Assembly (NCBI RefSeq): GCF_900115265.1
Contig: NZ_FOVU01000002.1
Span: forward strand, 124,001 to 188,000
DNA: 64,000 bases
Direction: 5' to 3'
Source of the DNA: Bradyrhizobium sp. Ghvi
GTDB lineage: Bacteria > Pseudomonadota > Alphaproteobacteria > Rhizobiales > Xanthobacteraceae
The notes under the pieces are model-generated. The model was not told the origin of the DNA. It searched no databases and worked only from the letters and a program-made list of their open reading frames with translations. Shown piece after piece: positions 25,781 through 36,816 of this stretch. The translations under genes were made by a program, and so were the position numbers. Position 1 is the stretch's first letter. Each line of letters starts with the position of its first letter.

Positions 25781-26464
25781 ATGAAGAAGATTCTGTTGGC
25801 TTCGGCCGCTCTGATCGCTCTGACCGGCGCCGCTTCGGCTGCCGACCTGGCGGCTCGCCCGTACACGAAGGCCCCGGTCGCCATGGCTTCGGTCTACAAC
25901 TGGACCGGCTTCTATCTCGGTCTCGTCGGTGGCGGCGCCTGGCAGGCCGATTCCGATCCGAAGATGAAGGGCGGCTTCGTCGGCGGCACCGCCGGCTACA
26001 ACTGGCAGACCGGCAACGTCGTGTTCGGCCTCGAGGCCGACGCCGCTTGGGCTGACGTCAGCGCCTCCGTCGCAGCGGGCGTTCCCGGCTTTGGTCTCGT
26101 GAGCGCGAGCTCGAAGACCGACGCGATGGGCACTGTGCGCGGCCGTATCGGCTGGGCCGTCAACAACGTGCTGTTCTACGGCACCGGCGGTTACGCCTGG
26201 ATCGACAACAAGATCAGCGGCAGCGCGCTCGGCGTGACCGTGTCCGACAGCAAGTTCCACTCGGGCTGGACCGTCGGCGCTGGCGTCGAAGCGTTCTTCG
26301 CGCCGCAGTGGTCGGTCAAGGGCGAATACCTCTATCGCAGCCTCGGCAGCGAGACCTACTTCGGTAACATCGGCGCTCCCGCTGCGTCCGGCACGCTCAA
26401 CTTCCACACCGTGCAGGTCGGCGTGAACTATCACTTCGGCGCCCCCGTGGTCGCCAAGTACTGA
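25781..26464 (+). CDS. Omp31/RopB-type outer membrane beta-barrel protein (second copy)
   Basis: The 227-residue paralogue of the upstream gene shares the signal region, the mature start ADLAARPYTKAPVAM, the core WTGFYLGLVGGG and the ending VNYHFGAPVVAKY. Barrel strands are conserved (VRGRIGWAVNNVLFYGTGGYAW, WSVKGEYLYRSLG). The ATG at 25781 is chosen to place the signal peptide at the N-terminus. Just past the stop, the last codons are repeated about three times, a sign of recent slippage. A terminator follows at 26532. Confidence 0.92.
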   Translation: MKKILLASAALIALTGAASAADLAARPYTKAPVAMASVYNWTGFYLGLVGGGAWQADSDPKMKGGFVGGTAGYNWQTGNVVFGLEADAAWADVSASVAAGVPGFGLVSASSKTDAMGTVRGRIGWAVNNVLFYGTGGYAWIDNKISGSALGVTVSDSKFHSGWTVGAGVEAFFAPQWSVKGEYLYRSLGSETYFGNIGAPAASGTLNFHTVQVGVNYHFGAPVVAKY

Positions 26465-26500
26465 GCTCAAGTACTGAGCTCAAGTACTGAGTTCAGTACT
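26455..26500 (+). repeat. Short tandem repeat at the end of the second omp gene
   Basis: A 13-base unit (GCTCAAGTACTGA) occurs about three times, then a degenerate copy. The first copy contains the final Lys-Tyr codons and stop of the omp gene, so the 3' end appears to have been duplicated by slippage. It is too few and too short for a CRISPR. Confidence 0.8.
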
Positions 26501-26531
26501 GATCGTCGCTACCGACGTGACATCGTCACGA

Positions 26532-26557
26532 AAGGCCGGCTTCGCGCCGGCCTTTTT
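26532..26557 (+). terminator. Intrinsic terminator after the second omp gene
   Basis: AAGGCCGGC and GCCGGCCTT pair around TTCGC, followed by five T. The stem matches the terminator of the first omp gene, consistent with duplication of the whole unit. Confidence 0.9.
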
Positions 26558-26660
26558 GTTTGGGCCACGCTCGCGCAAGTTCCGCGCTCCTGCTGCCAAG
26601 TCCCGCCAGCGCAACAACAATCCGTTGACGATTCGCAAGTCCCACTGGAAATCCGTCTCC

Positions 26661-26675
26661 GTTCTTCCTACGTTC
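26661..26675 (+). promoter_or_regulatory. LexA (SOS) box upstream of uvrA
   Basis: GTTC-TTCCTAC-GTTC matches GTTC-N7-GTTC exactly and lies about 100 bases before the uvrA ATG. It shows that uvrA is in the LexA regulon here, as expected for alphaproteobacteria. Confidence 0.82.
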
Positions 26676-26772
26676 GCTCACATACCCATTGGCGCCGGTC
26701 CCGGTTCCGGGCGAAGCGCGCCTGTCCATTGGCGCGATCGCGTAGCTTTGGGATTCCTTGAGGGCAACGCGG

Positions 26773-29748
<2,976 letters not shown>

Positions 29749-29760
29749 ACCGATGCCGCG

Positions 29761-29786
29761 GGCGGATTAGCAAAGCGTGATCCGCC
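29761..29786. repeat. Short palindromic repeat between uvrA and the DinB-like gene
   Basis: GGCGGATTA and TGATCCGCC pair with one mismatch around GCAAAGCG. This GGCGGAT...ATCCGCC type is another frequent Bradyrhizobium intergenic palindrome and may act as a weak terminator for uvrA. Confidence 0.6.
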
Positions 29787-29815
29787 ACTGCTCATCTCGT
29801 GAGACTGGTGCCGAT

Positions 29816-30379
29816 ATGTCCGCTGGACTTGTGCAAACCTATCGCGCCTTCGCCCACAACAATGCCTGGGCGAACCATCGCCTGCTCACCGCGTGCGCCG
29901 GCCTGAGCCAGGCCGATTTCGAAGCGCGGCGAGCCGGGTTCTTCCCAAGCCTGCAGCGCACGCTGAACCACATCTACGTCATCGATCTCTTTTACGTCGA
30001 TGCCCTCGAGGGTGGCTGGCTCGGACCACGCGCCTGGGAAAACGAGGTACCCAATCCATCGTTATCCGAGCTGAAACCTGCCCAGGCCGCCATGGACCGG
30101 CGTCTGCTCGCCATCTGCGATGCGCTCACGCCTGAGCTTCTCGACGGTACGGTCCGGATCAATCGCCATACGCGGGTCCAGACCGAGCGTCGCGACCGGC
30201 TCCTCATGCATCTCTTCCAGCATCAGATTCATCATCGCGGGCAGGCTCACGCGATGTTGGCCGAGACCGCGGTCGCGCCACCGCAACTCGATGAGTTCTT
30301 CGCAGAAGGGGAAGCGCCGCTTCGAGCGGACGAGTTCGCGGAGCTTGGCTGGACCGAGGAGACCGTGTGGAAAGACTAG
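29816..30379 (+). CDS. DinB-family (DfsB/YfiT fold) protein
   Basis: The 187-residue four-helix-bundle protein has the DinB pattern NNAWANHRLL near the start, LNHIYVIDLFYVDAL with the first metal-site His, and HLFQHQIHHRGQAHAML with further histidines. The family includes metal-dependent thiol-linked transferases and many uncharacterised members. It is unrelated to DNA polymerase IV despite the name. The next gene overlaps its end by 13 bases, so the two are co-translated. The ATG at 29816 gives the usual family length. Confidence 0.88.
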   Translation: MSAGLVQTYRAFAHNNAWANHRLLTACAGLSQADFEARRAGFFPSLQRTLNHIYVIDLFYVDALEGGWLGPRAWENEVPNPSLSELKPAQAAMDRRLLAICDALTPELLDGTVRINRHTRVQTERRDRLLMHLFQHQIHHRGQAHAMLAETAVAPPQLDEFFAEGEAPLRADEFAELGWTEETVWKD

Positions 30380-31053
30380 ACGTGGTGAAGAACCGAGCTG
30401 CGTCCGAGGACCGCTCTTCTGCGCCCTACTCCCTTGCCATCTTCGACCTCGACGGCACCCTCGTCGACAGCTTTCCCTGGTTCCTGCGCACCATCAACGA
30501 TGTCGCCGACCGTTTCGGCTTTCGGCGCGTCGCCGATGAGGATGTCGAGGAGCTGCGACATGCCTCGACGCGGGAGATCCTCAGCCGCCTCGAAGTGCCT
30601 GTGTGGAAGCTGCCGGCAATCGCGCGGCATGCGCGGCGGTTGAAGGGCGAAGCGGCGGCGGAGATTTCGCTGTTTGCGGGCGCTGACGCGATGCTGCGGA
30701 CCCTGGCCGGCAAGGGCATACAGCTCGCGCTGGTGACGTCAGACAGTGAGGCCAATGCGCGACAAAAGCTTGGGACATCAGCCGCGCTGTTCTCGCACTT
30801 CGACTGCGCGGCTTCGGTGTTCGGCAAGCCCGCAAGATTCCGTCGCGTCATCCGGCGCGCAGGCGTCGAACCGCATAGGGTCATCTCGATCGGTGACGAG
30901 GTGCGCGACATCGAAGCGGCGCGCGCCGTGGGAATTGCCTGCGGCGCGGTGTGCTGGGGCTATGCAGCGCCAGCGGCGTTGCGGACGCTGAGACCGGACT
31001 TTGTATTTGAGCACATCGACGAGGTCGTGCGGGCGTTTGATGTGGTGTCATAG
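30367..31053 (+). CDS. HAD-superfamily hydrolase, phosphoglycolate-phosphatase-like
   Basis: The 228-residue enzyme has HAD motif I FDLDGTLVDS, motif II LVTSDS, the motif III lysine in FGKPARF and motif IV ISIGDEVRDIEAA, with a helical cap between I and II. This matches subfamily IA phosphatases. The natural substrate is not assigned. The start overlaps the DinB-like gene by 13 bases; a GTG at 30382 is an alternative. A dispersed non-coding repeat follows downstream. Confidence 0.88.
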   Translation: MERLDVVKNRAASEDRSSAPYSLAIFDLDGTLVDSFPWFLRTINDVADRFGFRRVADEDVEELRHASTREILSRLEVPVWKLPAIARHARRLKGEAAAEISLFAGADAMLRTLAGKGIQLALVTSDSEANARQKLGTSAALFSHFDCAASVFGKPARFRRVIRRAGVEPHRVISIGDEVRDIEAARAVGIACGAVCWGYAAPAALRTLRPDFVFEHIDEVVRAFDVVS

Positions 31054-31108
31054 CTGGTCGTGCACACCATTCCTTGCGTTGCCCGACAGGCAAAACACGC
31101 CAGAGCAA

Positions 31109-31672
31109 GGTCAACGTATCAGCGCGAAAATAGTTCGCTTTACTGGAATTCGGAATTATCGCATATTGCGACCATCCCAGCCCAAGCCGAGGGGCGCTAT
31201 CGCGATCGTCACGACACGCGGGATGGGACGTGGTGGACGCGGGCCGCATTGGCGCGAAGGGTCTTGCAGGGCGGGCAACCGTGAGCGAGAGCCTCGCGCG
31301 AACGACCGGTGCGATCCGCGTACGGCAAAATCGTGTGGTCCTGGCGCCCGAAAGGCTGTGCGCCAAGTCTTGCGGGGATGCGTGTGGCCCGACCGGGTTT
31401 TCGCAATCAATCATCTGCAAGGCGACGGGGGCAATAGTGCATCGCTCCCCGGGGAGAGCGCGACATAAGCCGTCAACCCACTGCGCAGGGAAGGCCGGAT
31501 GTTTGGCTTCACCTGTATGCCGCTGTGCAGCCTCTTGTAGCGCAACTCATCGCACAGTGGACCGTGGGTGCCAGTCGGCACCCGGCCTTCCCTGCGCCCT
31601 CGGCACTCTCGTGGGCAAACATTGTCGCAGAGCTCGGGCGCGATGTGCCGCGAGGACGAGAACTCATGCTCG
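31109..31672. repeat. Dispersed non-coding Bradyrhizobium-type repeat (about 560 bases)
   Basis: This fills most of the 700-base gap 31054-31755. From memory, its segments (GTCAACGTATCAGCGCGAAA, GGAATTATCGCATATTGCGA, AGGGAAGGCCGGATG and GGGTGCC...GGCACCC) recur together, with variable spacers, in many Bradyrhizobium genomes. It contains a 16-bp inverted repeat (31483-31498 with 31582-31597, GCGCAGGGAAGGCCGG) enclosing about 83 bases. A 7-bp stem (31566-31583) overlaps its right arm. No frame in it looks coding. It may be a non-autonomous mobile element or a structured RNA. Confidence 0.65.
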
Positions 31673-31755
31673 CCATTCAAGACCGATCTCGGGCGCCGCT
31701 AGCAGGGACGGACTCATTGCAAAGAGGTATCTTGCGGTCCCCAGCGCCAGCGAGG

Positions 31756-32616
31756 CTACTCCACGACCTCCAGCACCAGCTCCATGGTCATCAGCACGGG
31801 ATTGTCGCCGCGGATCAGACGCCCCTCGGCGATCCCGCCGGTGTAATCGATCAGGGCGACATCGAGCGCGGCTTCCAGCGCCCCGGACGTGGCAGGCGCG
31901 ATCGTCCCGGCAGTGATCGCAAGCTCCGTCGCAAACGGCTCGGTCACGCCGCCATGGGTGAAGCGCGCGCCGATCGTCGAGCCGACGCCGCCGTGGATTT
32001 TGGCACGCGCAATGCCATGCGTGCGGCAGGAGGCTTCGAGACACAAGGCAAAGTCCTGGTTGGGCCGCAGCCGCAGCGCAAAGGCGCGGCTGGTCGCGCG
32101 TGCGCCGTTGCGCGCCGCTGGCACCGGCCCGAACAGCTTGAAATTGGTCTCGGGATCGGGCTCCGCCGTGAACATCGCGCCATCGATTCCGAAGGCCTGA
32201 ACCTCGAATGGTTCGGCGATAACAGTCTCGTCCGGCAGCATGTGGCCACCGCTCGCTTTGCCATCCGCCTCGGTCCACAGCCCGTGGCAATGAAAGAACG
32301 GCGCACCGTCGCGCGATCCCAACGTCATGCTGCCGAGCCTCGTGCGCGTCACGCCTGCGGGACGATACGTCTCGCTATAGAACGCCGCATTCTCGCCGGT
32401 CTTGGACAGCGCCGGCATGACATAGCCGAACGGCCCGAGCGCGCCGTGGCCGAAATTCAGCACGCCGCCGGCAAACCCTTCCGCCGCAAAACCGCGACGC
32501 GCGGCTTCGAGCAGCGGCAGGCCGGCGTCAAGCGTGAACGAAAACGCGCGCCCCCTTGCCTCCACCCATTGGATCCGTTCAGTGGCGGGAGCCCCCGGCT
32601 GCTTGATGGTCCGCAT
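31756..32616 (-). CDS. PCC/DUF296-domain protein with two domain halves
   Basis: The 286-residue protein shows the PCC (plants and prokaryotes conserved) pattern in its N-terminal half. It has FSFTLDAGLPLLEAA, then PFFHCHGLWTEADGKASGGHMLPDETV with the His-rich metal-type site HCH...GGH. A weaker second copy spans about residues 170-286 (ASCRTHGIARAKIHGGVG). It starts 9 bases after the stop of the acyl-CoA synthetase gene, so the two form an operon. A link to CoA-thioester metabolism is inferred from that pairing only. Confidence 0.78.
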   Translation of the reverse strand: MRTIKQPGAPATERIQWVEARGRAFSFTLDAGLPLLEAARRGFAAEGFAGGVLNFGHGALGPFGYVMPALSKTGENAAFYSETYRPAGVTRTRLGSMTLGSRDGAPFFHCHGLWTEADGKASGGHMLPDETVIAEPFEVQAFGIDGAMFTAEPDPETNFKLFGPVPAARNGARATSRAFALRLRPNQDFALCLEASCRTHGIARAKIHGGVGSTIGARFTHGGVTEPFATELAITAGTIAPATSGALEAALDVALIDYTGGIAEGRLIRGDNPVLMTMELVLEVVE

Positions 32617-32625
32617 GCCCCGCGC

Positions 32626-34233
32626 TCAGCCCGCCTGCTTCCTGTCGAGCTCGAGCAGCCCGCGCGCCTCGAGCTCGTCACGCACCATGCGCTTGGGTAC
32701 CTTGCCGTATCCGGATTTCGGCAGCGCCTCCCAGAAGTAGAACCGCTTCGGCATCTTGTAGCGCGGCACTTTCGGCGACAGGAATGCCGCCATCTCCGCT
32801 TCGCTGACCGGCTTGGCACCCTCTCGTGCAACGCAGACCGCGACGCCAACCTCCCCCCAGGTCGCATCGGGCACGCCGAGCACGGCGACCTCGCCGACCG
32901 ACGGATGCGTCAGGATCTTCTCCTCGATCTCGCGCGGATAGATGTTGGAGCCGCCGGAGATGTACATGTCGGAGGCGCGTCCGGTGATGTAGACAAAGCC
33001 CTCCTCGTCCATGTGGCCGAGATCGCCGGTGCGGAACCAGCCGTTACGGAACGCCTTCGCATTGGCTTCAGCATTGTCGTAGTAGCCGGCAAGCACCGCA
33101 GGCCCGATCACGCAGATCTCGCCGCTCTGATTGGCGCCGAGCTCGCGGCCCTCGTCGTCCTGGATCGAGACCTGCATGCCGGTGCGCTCGAAGCCGCAAG
33201 TGCCGATCCGCGCATGCGGCCCGTCTTCGGGATCATGCAACGCGGCCGGCAGCACCGTGATGTTGCCGGTGACCTCGCCGAGACCGAAATACTGCACGAT
33301 GACTTTGCCGAGCTTCCTCAATGCGGCCTTCTGGTCCTCACGATACATCGGCGCACCCGCATAGATGACGTGACGCAGCGAGGAATGATCGTATTTGTCG
33401 ACCGCGGGATGCTCGACCATCATCTTCAGGATCGTCGGCACGGTGAAGAGATTGCCGACGCGATGCTTTTCGATCAGCCGAAACGCCTCGTCGATGTCGA
33501 ATCTCTCGGTCGGCAGCAGCACCGTGCAGACGCCCCGCGCAGTCTGCACCAGCTGATGCACGCCGGCACCATGCGACAGCGGCGCCACCACCAGCGAGGA
33601 ATCGGCTTCCGTCACGCCGGGCGTGAGATCGGCGAGATGGTTGGTGACGACAAAGCCCATCTGGCCATGCGTCAGCACTGCGGCTTTGGAACGGCCCGTA
33701 GTGCCGGAGGTGAAGAAGAACCAGCAGGGATCATCGTGCTCGACGGCGATGTTCTGGACCACCTGCCCCGCCTGCGAGGCGATCGCTTCGGCCACCGAGC
33801 GCTCGCCGAACGTGCCCTTGCCGTCGATGCTCCAGGTGAACTCCAGGGCGCCGCCGTTCACGGCCGCCGCGTGTTCAGGGAAATCGACGTGGCAGAGAAA
33901 CGCCTTCGCGCCCGAAGCCTGCGCGAGATAGGCTACTTCGTCCGGCATCAGCCGGAAATTGGTGGGCACCCAGACCGCGCCGAGCCGGAATGCAGCAAAC
34001 ATCGAGAAAAACATCTCGTCGCCATTTTTGGAATGGACGAGGATACGGTCGCCCTTGACCACGCCGCGTGCGGCGAGGGCAGCGGCGAGCGCCGAAACCT
34101 GCGCATCGATCTCGCGCCAGGTCCAGGATCTGTCACCCCAGACGAAACCGGCGCGCGCTCCATGCCTCCGCGCATTCTGGGTCAGCATGTAAGCGAGATT
34201 CATGACGCGGCGGGACATGCGGAGCGGCTGCAT
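32626..34233 (-). CDS. Acyl-CoA synthetase / AMP-dependent ligase
   Basis: The 535-residue ANL-superfamily enzyme activates a carboxylic acid to acyl-AMP and then to acyl-CoA. The P-loop FFFTSGTTGRSKAAVLTH, the YFGLGEVTG motif, the ATP-binding RTGDLGHMDEEGFVYITGR and the catalytic Lys near SGYGKVPKR are all present. The substrate could be a medium/long-chain or aromatic acid. The ATG at 34233 is chosen because AGAGGAAG lies upstream; a longer start at 34266 is less likely. The PCC-domain gene follows in the same operon. Confidence 0.93.
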   Translation of the reverse strand: MQPLRMSRRVMNLAYMLTQNARRHGARAGFVWGDRSWTWREIDAQVSALAAALAARGVVKGDRILVHSKNGDEMFFSMFAAFRLGAVWVPTNFRLMPDEVAYLAQASGAKAFLCHVDFPEHAAAVNGGALEFTWSIDGKGTFGERSVAEAIASQAGQVVQNIAVEHDDPCWFFFTSGTTGRSKAAVLTHGQMGFVVTNHLADLTPGVTEADSSLVVAPLSHGAGVHQLVQTARGVCTVLLPTERFDIDEAFRLIEKHRVGNLFTVPTILKMMVEHPAVDKYDHSSLRHVIYAGAPMYREDQKAALRKLGKVIVQYFGLGEVTGNITVLPAALHDPEDGPHARIGTCGFERTGMQVSIQDDEGRELGANQSGEICVIGPAVLAGYYDNAEANAKAFRNGWFRTGDLGHMDEEGFVYITGRASDMYISGGSNIYPREIEEKILTHPSVGEVAVLGVPDATWGEVGVAVCVAREGAKPVSEAEMAAFLSPKVPRYKMPKRFYFWEALPKSGYGKVPKRMVRDELEARGLLELDRKQAG

Positions 34234-34338
34234 CGGGCTTCCTCTTCGGCGGTGGACGGCACGCAAGCCGCCCGCTCATTGCAGCCCATTTATCGCCATC
34301 GGACGCGCCCCTGCAAGGCCGCGATCCGCACCCCTGCC

Positions 34339-34839
34339 CTACGGTGTCCTGAACTCGAACGGCTTCGCCGTGATCGCCTTCCGCTTGACGCAAGCCTGCG
34401 CGCCAAAGCCACCGCAGAAGCTGCCGTGCAGATCGAAGCGGATGGTGCGGGCTGCGCCGCCTTTCATCGGCGGCGCCAGGACAGTGTAGTTGCGGACATA
34501 GCCGTCAAACACCTGGCGCGCGCGGCCATCCGGCAGCGTCACCAGAATATTCATGACGCAACCGCCGGTTCCGCAATAGGTGCCCTCGCGCCCGCTGCAT
34601 TTGGTGTCGCGGAAATCGACGATGTAGTCATCACGCCCGTCGCCTGTGAGGTCGATCCTGCGCACGGTATCCGGCGCGAACGCAACCTCGCCGCCGCCCT
34701 GACTCCCGCACTCCTCTTTGACGTAGCGCAGCGCCTTCTGCACGCCTGGCGGATAGTCGGCGGGATTGAACGGATTCGCATCGTCCGCGCGCGCGGCGGC
34801 GATGGGGAACAAAACGAGCAGGACGATGAGATAACGCAT
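34339..34839 (-). CDS. Exported protein with a calcium-binding-like DxTGDGxDD motif
   Basis: The 166-residue protein has a signal peptide (RYLIVLLVLFPIAAARA). The segment RRIDLTGDGRDDYIVDF resembles an FG-GAP/dockerin-like Ca2+ loop. Six cysteines (KEECGSQ, TKCSGREG, YCGTGGCVM, FCGGFGAQACVK) suggest disulphides in the periplasm. The start at 34839 removes an Arg-rich lead of 20 residues. It is divergent from a lipoprotein gene. Proteins of this shape are common in Bradyrhizobium without assigned function. Confidence 0.72.
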   Translation of the reverse strand: MRYLIVLLVLFPIAAARADDANPFNPADYPPGVQKALRYVKEECGSQGGGEVAFAPDTVRRIDLTGDGRDDYIVDFRDTKCSGREGTYCGTGGCVMNILVTLPDGRARQVFDGYVRNYTVLAPPMKGGAARTIRFDLHGSFCGGFGAQACVKRKAITAKPFEFRTP

Positions 34840-34933
34840 GCGCGTTTGTCGCCGGCGCCGGCCCAACCGTTCAGGGAAATTTAAACATGATCGGCGCAAC
34901 CTTCATCAGTTCTCGCGTACAGAGTGCCGCATC

Positions 34934-35299
34934 ATGGTCAAAGCGTCTGCCGTCTTCCTGTTGTCGCTGGCGCTCGCCGGATGTGCCGCGGCTCCGCAAG
35001 CGGACCTCACCTCGGGCTCCGCATTCAAGCCTGCGCGTTACGCGTGGGATGGCGCTGGCGAGGACCCCAATCAGCCTCGTGCCACTGCCCAGCCGTTGCC
35101 GGCGACGCGCATCGCCGCATCCGAGCGTGCCCGGGCCCAAGCCGGCCTCCAACCCTATTCGAAGGAATGGTGGCAGGTCCAGGACGGCATCGAGGCCGAG
35201 CAGGACGCCAAGGTCAATCGCTCGCTGGTCATCTGCCAGGGCTGCCTCCGCCCGAAACAACAGCCGGAAGATTCGCGGCTCGCCAAGGCGACCGATTGA
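34934..35299 (+). CDS. Small lipoprotein
   Basis: The 121-residue protein begins with a lipoprotein signal (ASAVFLLSLALAGC, lipobox LAGC with Cys17), so it is anchored in the envelope. The mature part is polar with YSKEWWQVQDGIEAEQDAKVNRSLVICQGC, containing a CxxC near the end. The ATG at 34934 starts the signal peptide; longer in-frame starts are ruled out by the Arg-rich lead. No function recognised. Confidence 0.75.
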   Translation: MVKASAVFLLSLALAGCAAAPQADLTSGSAFKPARYAWDGAGEDPNQPRATAQPLPATRIAASERARAQAGLQPYSKEWWQVQDGIEAEQDAKVNRSLVICQGCLRPKQQPEDSRLAKATD

Positions 35300-35388
35300 A
35301 CCGTATGGCCGTTACACCGGTCTACTGAGATGCCGCGCTGATCGATCGTTCCGGCCCTCATCGCGTGCCATCATCCCGGGGACAATCC

Positions 35389-35904
35389 ATGCTTACCCGC
35401 CGCAGCCTCATTGCCGGCTCTCTCCTCGTAGCCGCCTCGCCTGCCCTCGCCCAGAGCCCCGCGCCGGCCGATCCCGCCACCATCCTGACCGCGATCTATA
35501 CGCGCGCAGCCAAAGGCAAAGGTGATGGCGGCGCTGCCTTCGTCACCGAGACCAAGGCCGCAAAAGCAAAATATCTCTCCAAGGCGCTGGTCGGGCTCTG
35601 GGCCAGGGCGGATGCGCATACGCCGAAGGGCGATGTCGGACCTGTTGACTTCGATCCCGTCACCAACTCGCAGGAACCCGACGTGAAGTCGTTCAAGATT
35701 GACGCGGAGAAGACGGAGGCCGACAAGGCCACGCTCGCGGTGACCATCACAGGCCATCGCAACGACCGCAAACCCGCCGACCAGATCTTGCGTTACGACT
35801 TCGTGCGCGAGGCCGGCAGCTGGAAAATCGATGACATCAAGGGCTCCTCCGACGGAGAAGCTTGGTCGATCCGCAAGATGCTGACGGACTCGCTGAAAAG
35901 TTGA
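35389..35904 (+). CDS. Exported DUF3828-type protein, possible Tat substrate
   Basis: The 171-residue protein starts MLTRRSLIAGSLLVAASPALA, with a twin-arginine pair ahead of the hydrophobic stretch. The mature part (ILTAIYTRAAKGKGDGGAAF, DFDPVTNSQEPDVKSF, ILRYDFVREAGSWKIDDIK) fits the DUF3828 NTF2-like fold. The Tat assignment is tentative because the full SRRxFLK motif is not present. GGGGACAATCC precedes the ATG. It lies just upstream of a small GNAT gene, 11 bases away, so the two may be co-transcribed. tatABC is at 61-63 kb. Confidence 0.75.
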   Translation: MLTRRSLIAGSLLVAASPALAQSPAPADPATILTAIYTRAAKGKGDGGAAFVTETKAAKAKYLSKALVGLWARADAHTPKGDVGPVDFDPVTNSQEPDVKSFKIDAEKTEADKATLAVTITGHRNDRKPADQILRYDFVREAGSWKIDDIKGSSDGEAWSIRKMLTDSLKS

Positions 35905-35915
35905 CCGGAGACATC

Positions 35916-36191
35916 ATGAGCGACGTGTTCAACAACAGAGCCCATCACCGCTACGAACTGGAGGTGGAGGGTCACCTCGCGACCGAGCATTACAAGCTCG
36001 ACGGCGATGTCATCACATTCGAGCATACCGACGTGCCGAAGGAGCTCGGCGGCAAAGGCATCGGCTCAAGGCTGGTGCAAGGCGCGCTCGACCAGGTCCG
36101 CGCGGCCGGATGGAAGCTGATTCCGCAATGTCCGTTCGTTAAGGCTTGGATCGAGAAGCACCCGGACTATGCGGATCTGGTGAAATCGTGA
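35916..36191 (+). CDS. Small NATD1-type GNAT acetyltransferase
   Basis: The 91-residue mini-GNAT has YELEVEGHLATEHYKLDGDVITFEHTDVP followed by the acetyl-CoA loop GGKGIGSRLVQGAL. The C-terminus IPQCPFVKAWIEKHPDYADLV is typical of the YjdJ/NATD1 group. GGAG precedes the ATG at 35916. A second gene of the same family lies at 37836. Substrate unknown; the family is widespread and small. Confidence 0.88.
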   Translation: MSDVFNNRAHHRYELEVEGHLATEHYKLDGDVITFEHTDVPKELGGKGIGSRLVQGALDQVRAAGWKLIPQCPFVKAWIEKHPDYADLVKS

Positions 36192-36196
36192 AGGCG

Positions 36197-36227
36197 CAGG
36201 CCCGCCGAGCTTCGCCCGGCGGGCCTG
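36197..36227. terminator. Hairpin between convergent genes
   Basis: CAGGCCCGCCG and CGGCGGGCCTG form an 11-bp stem with a 9-base loop, placed between the ends of the mini-GNAT and SPW-repeat genes. There is no long T-tract, so it is a weak or bidirectional terminator. Confidence 0.6.
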
Positions 36228-36238
36228 CCGATCTGCCG

Positions 36239-36634
36239 CTATTGCCCGTGTCTGAGCAGATCCTGGTCACTCATGTCCCAGTCCTGCCACAGCTGGAGGA
36301 TCCCAAGCAGCACGACCACTCCGCCGAGACTTGTGTGGTAGATACGGAGAAAGCCTGCATCGGAGTAGCCGAGGGCATAAGGCGAGGCGATGAGCCAAAG
36401 TCCGGCCAGGATCGTCGCGAACTCTTGCCAGCGTTGCAGTGCGACATATTCGAGCTGGCTGATGCCGAAGACGACCAAGCCGACTGCGACCGCATTCAGG
36501 ATCGTCGTCTCATTTCCGACGATGGATTGCTCGCGGAGAGGAAACCACGGCGACACGACGATCAGCGCGCCGAGCAGCATCCCGCACCAGTCTTCCCATG
36601 CGCGATGAGTATTCAAGAAACCAAAGTCCGACAT
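36239..36634 (-). CDS. SPW-repeat membrane protein
   Basis: The 131-residue inner membrane protein has four helices in two repeats: LLGALIVVSPWFPL then AVAVGLVVFGISQLEYVALQ, and ILAGLWLIASPYALGY then GVVVLLGILQLWQDW. The SPW motif occurs clearly in the first repeat and as SPY in the second. GAGGAGGATACG ahead of the ATG at 36634 fixes the start over a longer frame. Function unknown; similar proteins are often stress-linked in rhizobia, which is not shown here. Confidence 0.82.
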   Translation of the reverse strand: MSDFGFLNTHRAWEDWCGMLLGALIVVSPWFPLREQSIVGNETTILNAVAVGLVVFGISQLEYVALQRWQEFATILAGLWLIASPYALGYSDAGFLRIYHTSLGGVVVLLGILQLWQDWDMSDQDLLRHGQ

Positions 36635-36816
36635 CGTATCCTCCTCAAAAAGAGGCATACGTCTGCGGCTGGCGATCATAACACCGAATGTACAGCGACC
36701 CTGCCGGCCGCATTCGGGCGTATGTCCTTGTGAAGGACGTGGGAACCACCTTGGAACTTGCAAGGGGGCCTCGAGGATTATTTGGATTTACCGCAGGACG
36801 CGAGGCTTCCACGGCG

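Noticed and set aside
26455..26500. Possible CRISPR-like array
   Set aside because: The 13-base units are directly adjacent without spacers and derive from the end of the omp gene.
31525..34884. Open frame of about 1,100 codons on the plus strand across the dispersed repeat and the acyl-CoA synthetase gene
   Set aside because: It is a GC-rich shadow of three genuine minus-strand genes with clear motifs; no start signal or homology.
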